A stretch of DNA of 64,000 nucleotides from Mytilus californianus (lineage: Eukaryota; Mollusca; Bivalvia; Mytilida; Mytilidae). The DNA lies in the NCBI RefSeq assembly GCF_021869535.1, contig NW_026262679.1, forward strand, positions 45,616,426-45,680,425, read 5' to 3'. The notes under the pieces are model-generated. The model made no database searches. It was given only the letters and a program-made list of their open reading frames with translations, and had not been told where the DNA came from. Position 1 is the stretch's first letter; the number at the start of each line of letters is the position of its first letter. A program made the position numbers and the translations under genes. This document shows, in pieces, positions 44,169 through 55,690 of this stretch.

Positions 44169-46799
44169 CCTCCTCCGTCTCGCGCATTTTGGATCCATAA
44201 CCGAATAACTACATGTTGTAATTTGAAATTGTTTTTATCTTTAACAGATACCCTTTCAGTTATATCAAGAAGATCATTGATAACAGTTGATGGATTTGTT
44301 GGAAATGTTTTTTAATCTTTTATATGATTTGCAGACCTTTGATTTTTTTGGTGAATTTATTAACAACTTTTATAGACTCGGGATGATTTAGAACTTGTCA
44401 TACTATATAGACATATGTCTACAGTTGGAGACTGTTTGTTACCCTCTACAGAAAAAGAAAAACAACACTTTATAAATAACATACGTCCGAAGCTCTTTTC
44501 TGGATTTACCTTCATCTTGAATGCTCAAAGCCGAATATTTTAAAGCGAAAGATGTATAAAAACCGAAACAGTTGAAAAACTTTATGACCAGATGTCTTTA
44601 TGTTATTTTCAACATTGTGTTTCTGTCACATTGACATATTCAAATGTGTACAATATTATCTCCCTTTATTCAATTTTTTTAATTATTTCGTGTGAAAAAA
44701 ATTATTCACAGGCTGTATTCGTGTGACTGATCAAAGTCTTTAATTGAATATTTTACTAAACTTTGGTCCATCGTTGTGGTTCATGTATAGTGGATTTTGT
44801 TGTCCCCAAATATTTCATATTTATTGATATTCCAACATTTTATTCCACATTAGTACGTCGTCCAGAGGCAAAATTTATAAATCTGAAGATGAATTCATTT
44901 AAGGCATTCGTTCAAAACGTTTTTCTGGGTTTATTCTTCATCGAGAACAACAAGAGTCGACAGTTTTGAAATCCAAATACGTATATATATTTATATAAAT
45001 ACAAGCTAAGTGCTACTTGGTAAATATTTCAAAAGGTCGAGAAAGCAATTGTGTAAGATGACACATAACTTCACGTTCCCATGCATAAATAAGAACAAAT
45101 AAGGTGACAAATTAGTGTCTCCTGCTTTGCAAATATCGTTTTTTCACGTCAAATCACGGAAGAGTCAGAAGATCCAGTTGTGTGTGCTCTTTCACAAAAA
45201 CATTATTACTAAGCAAGGACAAGTACTCAGCAATTTTAACTAGAACTACTCATCTCCACGATATTGATAAATGACCTTGAGAGGGTTTTTTTTTCAATTT
45301 TTATTTGGTGGCAATATTTCTCCTTAATCGTTATAAAAGCGTTAATCACTCGTATTGATTCATAGAAATGCTTCATTCACAGGAAACGTTTCATTAAACA
45401 TTTGTATTCCTTTATTCCTATCGCATTGTCGAAAACCCGGTAATTAACTTTTAATCTGAGCACAAATATTCATTCCGGTAGCGACAAAATATTTTTAAGA
45501 AACTTTTTGGAAGAAATTTTGTATATCCTTCTAGCTTCAGTTAAGTTAAGGCAAATAATGCTAATCCAAAAGTAAAAGTGACAGAACTTCTGTTCCGTTT
45601 TATGAAAATAATATTTCGGCGGGGGAAAGGTGGGGGAGTCTAGAGTTTTTTTTATATTTTCGATGTAAAAGTGATATGGGAATCTACTTGCATGATTAAG
45701 AAGGTTTTTGTTTAGTTTGTGTTCAATAAATCATGAAAGTGAATCTGTGAAAGTAAATCATGATCACCATAAAATATCGACGCTAGGACACCTTTATTAC
45801 AGAGTGGTTTCCAATACAATGACAAATTCTCACATGTCCACAATAGTCTAAAGATTCTTGAGAAATAAACATAACTATATTAACACATACGATCACATAA
45901 GCACCAAAGAACCAATGATTTAATAATCCCTTAAAGATAAGGATGGATTATGGTATAAACCAAATAATGATTCATTTTTTTAATAAAAAGTGATTTTCTG
46001 AAAGCAATAATTTTGAAAACCTAACTTTTTGAGCAATAATATATATGTAAAGGTTTAAGTATTTATTTAGAATAAGAGCGTCACTTGAAATTTGTCCATA
46101 ATCTTTATTTTATTCATTGAACATACGATGATGTGGATTAGTCTTTTGGTGAGTTATATTATATATATTATATTTTTTTTACTTTAAAAAATCATGGAGG
46201 TACTGGCACGCATTACAGCATAATAATTGTTGGTTTTCTTTATATTTTGAGAAGAAAATAAAGTATTCAGGGCAACCCTGGTACAAAGCACATAAGAATG
46301 TGAACAGACTATATTGTCAGCTAATAAACGGAGAAAAAAAGAGACGTTTAACTGACACAAAAATTTAGTGATTTCACTTTGCATCAGTTTTATATAAGGT
46401 CCGAGAGAAGAATAAAAGAATAAATATGACTTCTTACTGCTTATAGCTAGAATAAATGGCTCATATCTATTATTAGAATGAATATTATGACTTATTACTA
46501 TATATTATCAATAATCAGAATAGTTATGGCTCATCTCTATAGTTAGAATAACTATATATATATATATATGACTTACCGCTAGGGGAAAAGGTGATTTAAA
46601 AGAAAAATGGAAAAAAGAATCCTTTCATTTTAAAAAAATATACCGTATGTTTCGTGCAACCATGTACAAAATATCAATTCCTTGTAAGCAAACTTTTAAT
46701 GGGGAAGTAAGTATCACGAACAAATTGTATCTCAAGTCGCAAGAAATTGTCCACCATTCTATAAAGTAACCAAATATACCCAAGATGGACACTGATAAG
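44169..46799. other. AT-rich intergenic stretch
   Basis: Contains a family H scrap near 44375-44430 (AGACTCGGGATGATTTAGAA, TATAGACATATGTCTACAG) and a degenerate three-fold repeat at about 46429-46580 (GACTT(A/C)(T/C)TACT, TAGAATAA, GGCTCAT words) ending in a TA run. No gene recognised. Confidence 0.4.
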
Positions 46800-46920
46800 A
46801 ATTTTCAGGTTTAATTTCTCTTCAACTTCGTATTTGATATGGCCTTCCGACTGTTTTGATTCGAGCGCCACCTATGAGTCATATTTAAAACTGTCTGGCG
46901 TACCAAATTATAAGCTGGAA
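46800..46920 (+). repeat. Dispersed repeat family F, partial copy
   Basis: CTCTTCAACTTCGTATTTGA, GATTCGAGCGCCACCTATGA and GTCTGGCGTACCAAATTATA correspond to the end of the copy at 63579-63885. Confidence 0.65.
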
Positions 46921-47194
46921 ACCTTGAGTTTTAACGGAAACATGTACAGTACTATATAATGTGGGTACATTGTATACCATTTTTTCAGAAATGCTTTTGT
47001 CAGTTAAAACCAATCTTTGTTTGCAATATTCTTTAGTGTCTACTCTCAACACAGTGTTTGATTGTTTGAACCACCACAGAACAAGGAAAACTTTCCAGTA
47101 AAGAACATACAACATTTCTAACTTAATAAACACACAATCTTATTTTCCTTGCGGTTTGCAAAACGGAATTACTTTGTAACCAAACAATCGAGAT

Positions 47195-47490
47195 CAAAAA
47201 GGGGATTGAGTGCTCCAACAACTAGTGTAACCTATACACATGATCATGTGCCTATCTCAAGTAAAGATCCTCCAGTACTTAAATCCATTCATACCTTTCC
47301 TTTTAAATTCGGGGGCAATTAAGAACAAGTCAGGCATACTGTATAGGCATTTTATAGTTTGCTATGCGATATGGCTTTTATTCATTGTTGAAGGCCGTAT
47401 AGTAATCTATAGTTGCTAACTTCTACGTCATTTGGTCTCTGATGGAGGTCTCATTAGCAATCCAACCACATCTTCTTATTTTTTATATTT
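47195..47490 (+). repeat. Dispersed repeat family A, copy 5
   Basis: GAGTGCTCCAACA, CATGTGCCTATCTCAAGTAA, TAGTTTGCTATGCGATATGG, GTTGAAGGCCGTATAGTAAT, CATTTGGTCTCTGATGGAGG and CCAACCACATCTTCTTATTT, in family order but diverged. Confidence 0.75.
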
Positions 47491-49511
47491 GATTTTTACA
47501 TATTTCTTTGTTGTGTGTGTGTATCGCTGGGTCGCTGTCTCATAAACGTATACTCAACATCCCCTTTTATTCAAACAAATTTGAATCAGTTATATTCGAA
47601 TTTAGTTAAAACATCATTTTGACCATGTGTGTGAGTTATAACCTGTTCAATACTTGGGTATACAAATTTTCTACAGAATTTTATACATGCAATAACAAAA
47701 ATATTATGAGTCCTGGGTATTTTCGAACAACTGATAACTGGTAGTTTTGCGTCATGTAATTAAAACCCATATACAATGATATGTAGCTTATTAAAATAAA
47801 GTCTTGTATACAAGATTATGTATGTATGTGTGTGTTGTTCTTTCTTTATTATTTATATGTGTGGGATGTTATCTTACAATAGTGTAAATGTTTAATGATA
47901 TTATGCCAAAGACACTTTTGAATTTTGTTATTGAAGTTTTTGTCATGAAAAACTAAAATTAAGCTGTAAAGATTCTTAAATTGGTGTTAGAAAAGGAATT
48001 GTCCAGATGCATTGATACCAGGGTCCAACAATAAAGATGTAATAAAAGGCATTTAAAAAAAAGTACATTGTTTATTATTATTTTTTTTTTTATTGTAAAA
48101 CTATTTTTTAATATAAAAAGAACGAAAAAATACCTATATAAAGTGTGGAGTATAGATATGACAATTGTTTTGTTTATATTAAATACGATGGAACTGACAA
48201 AGAAAAATGACCTACATATAAGATCTTTATTTATAATTAGTTATGAATAAGGTCCGGTTGGCGGAGGTTGATGACCAGAGGATTGATTCATGTGTAATGA
48301 AACAATAGCATTATTTCATTTTCAAATATTTCTAATTTTAGGAGTGAATTGCATAATTTTGTTTAAATGATCTCGCAAAAATAATGAAATGCATTCTACC
48401 ATATTAAAAAATATTCGAAAAATTGATTACTTTAAGAGAATTAAATACTTTATATATTGTACGATCTAAAATATAAAATGAAAAATATATGAATAAGTAA
48501 ACATTAGATGACTATTTATCAAAATTATAGGTAGCGCCAGGTGGTTTCAGTTCTCTACTACAGTTTGACAAGCAATCATTCTATCTGACGATTGCTGTAA
48601 GATTTGAGATTTTATAGAAATTTTATCTCACAATTGAACGTTTATAATGATTTTATCGAAGTCCTTTAAAAAGTAAAATTATGTCATACAACCACTATAC
48701 CAAACAAACTCCAGATCATCGCTAAGAAGTTGATAAACTATCGGTTTATTAACTATTGCACACTCACAAGCACAATATTAAAAACGGGCTTTTTGATGAT
48801 GATCCAATTGTATTCAAAATGTTCATGAATACTTTCCATATACAAAATAAAACTGTTATGCTCCTGATTTCACATCATGTTATGCATGCTGCAAGATTTT
48901 CTGATTGATACTTTTGACTATCTCAAGGTCCATATTTATTTCGTGGGAATAAATGTAAGATATTATTAGAAGAAACAAATTATATTTTATATTTACGCCA
49001 CGATACTGGCTGAAATCGTTAAAATCTACATCAACCTATTTCTCAGTATAAAATCTTGTAATGAATTAAGATAAAACCCTGTGGGTTCTTTTATGTTAGC
49101 CCTAACTCCCGCCAATATTTACAGCAACCCAATATACTTTCATTTACCCTCGGTCGTTATCGAATGCCCCCTCCTGATGTAAAGGACGCTTATCTCCGAC
49201 TCTGTGACTACAGTTTTCAATTATTATAAAACATTTATGCAGATCTAGCGATAATATTTATTAATTTCATATTCTCCGATCTTCGATAACTGTTGTGAAT
49301 ATATTTTTGCGTAAACTTCCTACGTTTGTGTGCATGCCGTTAATTTTTTTTATGTTGCCAACATATTACTGATGTTTTGCTAAAGCTATTTCAGATTGTT
49401 TTATTTAAATAGGATTTGATAATCACCTTTTGATTTACAATGTTGTTATGCAATTCAATCATTGTGTGTATAGATGAGTATCTTATAGTGTAACTTGGTC
49501 TAAAGTCAGTA
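47491..49511. other. AT-rich intergenic stretch, nothing recognised
   Basis: A CGCTGGGTCGCTGTCTCATAA then CAACATCCCCTTTTATTC segment near 47525-47575 resembles the end of family H. Otherwise unrecognised, with no convincing exon. Confidence 0.4.
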
Positions 49512-49706
49512 AGGGGACAACCATTTGATTTTCTAGGGTGAGGTCTCAGGACGAAAATGAAAATTCCGCAACACAAAATGCAGGAAATAATTGTGTTCAA
49601 AATTGGAAATGATTTTGCGTGGGGTAAAGTTTCGGGAAAAAAATAAGTGAACATTTCATCCGAATAAGTTCTTACTTCCCCCCTGAATATCAAATGTTCG
49701 TCCCCT
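49512..49706. mobile_element. 195-bp MITE with TA target duplication
   Basis: Ends AGGGGACAACCATTTGAT (49512-49529) and ATCAAATGTTCGTCCCCT (49689-49706) are inverted copies with two mismatches, flanked by TA on both sides (49510-49511 and 49707-49708). A 100-codon minus-strand frame across it is not a recognised protein. Confidence 0.8.
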
Positions 49707-49899
49707 TACATGAAATGAAAAAAAAGCAATATGATAAACCGGTTATTTTTTTTTAATCCAGAAGATAATCAAGAAAGCAACAGACGAAAAAAAATGGCAC
49801 CAGGTCTGCTTTTTGTATGACCGTCATATCTTAATGTTTTACTTTATTTGGAAAGTTGGAATTTGGGGGCAGGTTTTTGATTGTGCGACTGTCAGTTGG

Positions 49900-50060
49900 A
49901 TTTATTCACAATTTTAGTAGAATCGGGACAATTTAGAGCTTGGCATATTGTATAGACACCTGTCTATTGTTAATGTCTCTATGCCTTTTTTGTTAATTTT
50001 GTCGTCGAGTTGCTGTTTTGTTGACTTATACCCAACACCTCCTTTTATTCATATGCATAC
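49900..50060 (+). repeat. Dispersed repeat family H
   Basis: AGAATCGGGACAATTTAGAG, GTATAGACACCTGTCTATTG, GTCGAGTTGCTGTTTTGTTG and CCAACACCTCCTTTTATTC. Partial relatives lie near 44375 and 47525. Confidence 0.5.
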
Positions 50061-50342
50061 AGTGTAGTTTCATATCTAAAAACCAACCTTAGACAGTAAT
50101 AAAACAATAAAAAAGTAAACAGACGCTTTCAGGTTCCAAGTCTCATATATAATAATTTCAACAAGTGTTAAAACCTAAAAAAATCAGAAAATTGTAAACT
50201 TGGAAATAAAAGATTTATCAAACCCTTTTGTATCAGCTGTGAATTCGAGACATAATATTTCTGAGTTGGGATTTTCATTTTTCTGGTTATTTGACGAAGA
50301 AGAGGACACGACATGTCCTTTTTATCTCAGGGTTAGAACAAT

Positions 50343-50575
50343 CCCGGGTTTTATGAGTATTGCCCAGCCATGTGTGAAATACTGGGAAATCCCGGGTATT
50401 ATGAGTATTGCCCAGCCATGTATGAAATATTGGGAAACCCCGGGTTTTATGAGTATTACCGAGCTGAGTGGGAAATGATGGGAAAACCCGAGTTTTATGA
50501 GTATTGCCGAGCTGAGTGGGAAATGATGGGAAAACCCGGGTTTTACCGGGTAAAACTGGGCAATACTGGGTAATA
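50343..50575 (+). repeat. 48-bp tandem repeat, four units in two subtypes
   Basis: Units start at 50343, 50391, 50439 and 50487 with CCCGGGTTTTATGAGTATTG. The first two continue CCCAGCCATGT, the last two CCGAGCTGAGTGGG. A degraded fifth start with palindromic ACCCGGGTTTTACCGGGT-like sequence closes the array. The frames on both strands are by-products of the 48-base period. Confidence 0.9.
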
Positions 50576-51699
50576 TAAAATATACTTGCATGAATCTTCA
50601 GAACTCACTGATCAATTACAAATACAATATATAACCGATATATAAGTGTAAGACATAATATTTTAATTCATAATTTCACTGTTTGAGACTTATTATAAAT
50701 TTGAGAAAGTATTGGTCCAGCAACTGTAGGAAATACATGAACACACATATATACAAATGGGAAAAGTTTTCTCAATAAAGATAATCCTCCAAAATAATAT
50801 CAAATTGCCAAAACTGTTAAAATGGTACCAAAGAAGTCATTTTCTTTTAATATATATTTCTTATATTTAATAAAGCAATGAATTTTTGCTCATTGCCATA
50901 TTTTGCATATATCCATGTACATGACTCATTAATTAATTAATTAATCAAGTAATTATTCAGATTATAACAGATTTGGTTTTTTTTTAACAATAATAAGCCT
51001 TTTCATATCTATTTGTTTGACATGTTCCCTTATGGTGTATTTAACAATTTGATTGTATAGCAATTCTAATTTACAATTCACTAATTCATCATAATAAAAT
51101 GCATTTATTTTCAAACATTGGATTAAATCAAATAAAACTATAAATAAAACAAGGTATCCAAAAATGTGCAAAATTTAATGTATTATGCATTATATAGAAT
51201 CATTTTAGTAAAAGAAGAAATCGAATTTGTATACTCTGAAAATGTCTATCTTTTTAAAATGTATATATTTAGCAATAATACTATGAAGCTACAATATGTC
51301 TTTACTAGTATGTGTTCTGTGTTATAAATTAAGCTTTGAAACCATATTACTCCGTATTATCCATTTCTGGGAGTATTGCCCAGTCACCTTGGTTTTTCCG
51401 CTAATTTAATACTTTGCATATCCTGATTTATCCATGTTTAATAGCTTTTGAAATTACATTCGCCTCATTTTTCAATAAAGTTCGGTGAAAAAAAACACCT
51501 ATACTTTTGTCAATGCGCCCCAAAAAAACATATCTTAAAACGGAATAAATTTCGTTCATCAATAACCCTTGAGGGTAATGGATCCCACTAGAAACATATA
51601 TATTATGGGGAAAACATAAATCACCATTCTATCAGTAAAGGAACAGAAAAGATTTTGCCATCTGAATTTCATTTTCCTTTATAAAGCAACCTTAAAATA
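50576..51699. other. AT-rich intergenic stretch, nothing recognised
   Basis: TTAATTAATTAATTAA-type patch near 50930-50945; a GGGAGTATTGCCCAGTCACC word near 51370 echoes the 48-bp array. No gene recognised. Confidence 0.4.
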
Positions 51700-51840
51700 A
51701 CTACCATGCTATTTGGTATGGATTTTGCTCATTGTTGAAGGCCGCACAGTGATCTATAGGTACTAACTTCTACGTCATTTAGTCTCTGGTGGAGAGTTGT
51801 CTCATTGGAAATCATACCACATCTTCTTATTTTTATATTC
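51700..51840 (+). repeat. Dispersed repeat family A, copy 6 (3' part only)
   Basis: GTTGAAGGCCGCACAGTGAT, CTACGTCATTTAGTCTCTGG, GAGTTGTCTCATTGGAAATC and ATACCACATCTTCTTATTTT. Confidence 0.8.
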
Positions 51841-53879
51841 ATATCCAAATTGGCCTAAGAGAAGTAAGAAGATGGATCATCCGCCATGACAATGTCACAA
51901 GTTACCTGTTTAAAATATTTAATCCCATGCAAATGAAAGAAAGTTTGTCGAAATATAATCTATTTTACAGTAATAATAAAAATTAAAATTTTTAAAATAA
52001 AGAAAATTTTGAAACGCAAGTCTAAGTCTTATATCTAACAAACAAGTCATTACATGTCAAATTTTATTTAGGTGCTTTTTTCAAACCTTGTTATATTTAT
52101 CAGTTTCATCATAACTAAATCCACTTTGTTTGTTTTTTCCTAAAATAAATAATTTCAATTGTTTTCTCAAGCATTCAGATGACTAGGCTTATGGCCTTAA
52201 GACAGACCTAGTTTTAGTGGACTTTAACCTCTCGGCCCTTGTGACAATTTGTTATTAATATTTAATGACTTGTAATTGCTTTCTTATGAGAAGATATATC
52301 CGATGCAGTAATATAGACAAATATAGACATCTTCACATGATACGATGACACTTCATCCTAAGATACTTCAAAGGAATGTTTAAGTGGACAATTATGAAAA
52401 ACATATAATCTTCATTCAAACTGATATGTAATAAGAAGTTACCACAGAACAGTCCATATTACGCTACACAGTAAACCTGAGCAACACACACACACCAAAA
52501 ACCGGGGTGATGTCATGTGCTCTGGAAGAGTCGGCTACATAGACGGCAATTTTATTATTAATTTTCAACATTATTTCTGTTGAATATACTTCTAAAAACA
52601 GACATTTGAAAATACTAGTACCCAGTTTTGCAACGCTCAGTCGAATAAAAACAAACATTACACTGAAATCTCTGGACTGAATATCTAGAAACCTCATTGC
52701 AAATACGGTAATGCAGGTGCTTCGGAAATGCAAACGAATCCTGTTTTACATGTAAAAGATTTTACACAACCATCAATTTTCAATGAAAATATTTAGTTGA
52801 AACTTACCTCTGCTAGTTATTTCTAGTATCTGAAAAAAGAAATACATATATATTTTTTTAGAAATTTATCTTCCTTTTTTTTTTATCTTAATCAGATTTC
52901 ATTATAAATGTAATGTCAGTCGGTAAAAATAAATTGAAACTATTTGTTTTATTATGTTCATACATTTATTTAAAAGATAGAACTTATATATTTATATTCT
53001 CTTTCTTAAAGTCATTTATGGGACAACAATATTGGGTATTGCACCTTGTCAAATTGAAACACAAAAGAAAGGTGTATTATTTAAACCTAACCTGCCGAAG
53101 TTGACTGTATGTAAACGCCTACTAATGAGCTAGCTGCTTGATAGATATAAGTTGGAGATTGTTTTGCCGTCTGTAATATTGTCTACTTTTCAATCTCTCG
53201 AAAACAAATGTGGGATGAGATTTAGAACAAGGAAAAGGCATATATAGAAATTGTTACAGTCATGCATGTTGTATTTATCATTTATAATTCCATGCGGTTT
53301 TAACTCCACTTAATGGACAGTGCCCTCTTAAGACAATTATTTGCTCAAGTTGTTAATAAGGAGAATAAAATTTGTACATAATTTCTAAGTACGTATATAT
53401 TTAGTACGTTGAAAAATCCAGATTTTCATAAGAAGGACGTCCGATATGAATCATAATGTTTTCATAAGAAAAGAAACAAAAATGTATTTCTTTGAAAATC
53501 ATATATATATATATAGATAGATATACATGCATACAGAAGTCTTAGTTTTAAGTGTCTCATTTGGTTGCTGTTTCATTAACGTTTATTGCACATATCCTTT
53601 AATTGGGATATAAGTATACCTTCCAATATATACATGCTTTATTCTATAATAATTTACCCTTATATATATCATATTTATTAAATTCAAATTCAATTTGTAC
53701 AAGTTTTGGTTCGTATGCTGTCTCGTTGACCTTTATCTTAAACTTTTTTTGTTCAAATTACACATTAATTTACGATGGAAAGAAACTTGTCTATCTTATC
53801 CCTTTTAAAGAAACAATCTACTTTTTTTAAAGATTAGTTTTGAATAAAGGCAGTTTGGGTTTTATTTATTTCACAAGTA
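51841..53879. other. AT-rich intergenic stretch
   Basis: A CTGAGCAACACACACACACC then GTGCTCTGGAAGAG segment (about 52470-52540) is a family D scrap. TA repeats near 53502-53515. No exon recognised. Confidence 0.4.
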
Positions 53880-53968
53880 TATAATGAGTATTAGTTGCTT
53901 ATATCTCCTTCACTTGGTCTCTAGTGGATAGTTGTCCCATTGGCAACAATACCACATCTTTTTATATA
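53880..53968 (+). repeat. Dispersed repeat family A, copy 7 (3' end)
   Basis: CACTTGGTCTCTAGTGGATA, GTTGTCCCATTGGCAACAAT and ACCACATCTTTTTATAT. Confidence 0.75.
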
Positions 53969-54524
53969 TCCAAGGTCCTCTGAGGTAATCTTTGCTTTGC
54001 ATTGGTTTGAGTAAATAAGCCTGATTTTAGAAAAAACAGCATTTATGTTAAATATACAGAAATCAATGCCCGCTATATAATGATACCATCAACAGTGGAT
54101 ATCACAAGAACAGTACCAGCATATAGTTTGTTCAGTGTGTACTATTTCAGTTCTAGGAATAACAAATGCTTTAAAACCACGCTATTCAACATAAATTTCC
54201 ATCCATATATACTTGACACTTAAACAAAAGAGACTAAACTACATTTGTTACACATAAAACTAATAACCGTGTGCATGTTCTTTACAAAAGCAAAATTTCA
54301 AATAAGTCTATGTCGTAAATACTGAATCTGACATTATATTACTCTGCAATGGAGGAAGCTATAATAAAGATGCAATGGTGACACAAAAATGTACATTGAA
54401 GGACGAGAGATCGGTTGATTGAATAGCTTTTCTTTAACTTCCAGTGACAAGTATTTCAGATCAAATCAGGACGAAATCAAACTAAACAAAACATCAAATT
54501 AGACAAATAAATAGGTATTCTTAA
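53969..54524. other. Intergenic stretch, nothing recognised
   Basis: TTTAACTTCCAGTGACAAGT near 54434 matches TTTAACTTCCAGTGGCAAAT near 16199, a short shared repeat word. Confidence 0.4.
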
Positions 54525-54885
54525 TATAGAATATGTTTGCCAATAAGACAACTATCCAACAGAGTGCAAATGAAGCGCATTTAAGTAACTATATGTCACA
54601 GAATGGCCTTCAAAGATGAGAAAAACCCATACTATAAAGATTCCCTACATAAAAAAATGTGAAAAAATTCAAACGAAAAACCAACGTCCTGATTTTTTAG
54701 GAAAAAAACTATAAAAGAAAAACAAATATGACAGACAGCAACCACTGAATTATAGGCCCCTGATTTGGGACAGGCACATATAGTTGGTTTTGAGGGCAGG
54801 TCATTTGGACTCACAAAAAAGAACACAGAAGACGAGAGTAAAACTGTTACAATAGAAAACATCTTTACCAACATATAAATTAGTC
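54525..54885 (-). repeat. Dispersed repeat family A, copy 8 (reverse)
   Basis: On the plus strand it reads as the reverse complement of family A: TTTGCCAATAAGACAACTAT, GAATGGCCTTCAAAGATGAG, AAACCCATACTATAAAG, ACAGCAACCACTGAATTATA and CCCCTGATTTGGGACAGGC. Diverged. Confidence 0.75.
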
Positions 54886-55411
54886 CCAGAACATATCTAT
54901 AGAATTGATATGACTAAAATGTAAATTTATTAATACCGACCGTAACTAAAAAAATGTCAAAATTATGTCAAGTAATTCGGATGGTACCTACCATTTTATA
55001 TGCAAACGGGCATAGTAAGATAATAAATATATATTAATATATACTTTTCATATAATAGTAATATAATGAAAACATATTAATATACTTTTCATAGAGGAAT
55101 AGCTATCATCTATAACAGTGCTGATATTAACATTGCGGGTCCGTTGTATATAGTATATGTTTTGTTGAAATAAATGTTACTTGTTATCTATCCATTATAA
55201 ACTGTAGAAAGATGTGACATTTTCCCTTTTGTTACGAAAAGATTTTGTAGATGTGTTTAAGTAGTGTATATTAAGTGTGTATACTTGTGTTTACCACATT
55301 ACTTATTCCATTCAAGTTTTGGACGCGTAAAATCTGTATTGAAAAAATTACAAATTATATGTTTATACAATATTTAAAAGCGGTGTCGCAATAAGATGCT
55401 AGTTTATTTCG
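54886..55411. other. AT-rich intergenic stretch, nothing recognised
   Basis: Contains a short direct repeat of TATTAATATA(T)ACTTTTCATA near 55030-55095. No gene recognised. Confidence 0.4.
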
Positions 55412-55690
55412 GCATTTTTGCGCCTGTCCCAAGTCAGGAGCCTCTAGCCTTTGTTAGTCTTGTATTATTTTTAATTTTAGTTTCTTGTGTACAATTTGGA
55501 GTTTAGTATGGCGTTCATTATCACTGAACTAGTATATATATTTGTTTAGGGGCCAGCTGAAGGACGCCTCCGGGTGCGGGAATTTCTCGCTGCATTGAAG
55601 ACCTGTTGGTGACCTTCTACTGTTGTCTGTTCTATGCTCGGTTTGTTGTCTCTTTGACACATTCCCCATTTCCATTCTCAATTCTATATA
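55412..55690 (+). mobile_element. 5'-truncated 3' end of RT element B (copy 4)
   Basis: Collinear with 13226-13492: GCGCCTGTCCCAAGTCAGG, TTGGAGTTTAGTATGGCG, GGGGCCAGCTGAAGGACGCC and ATTCCCCATTTCCATTCTCA, with the same 3' terminus. It is the only forward-oriented truncated copy here. Confidence 0.9.

Noticed and set aside
50200..50591. Gly/Tyr-rich frames on both strands
   Set aside because: They are produced by the 48-bp tandem array.
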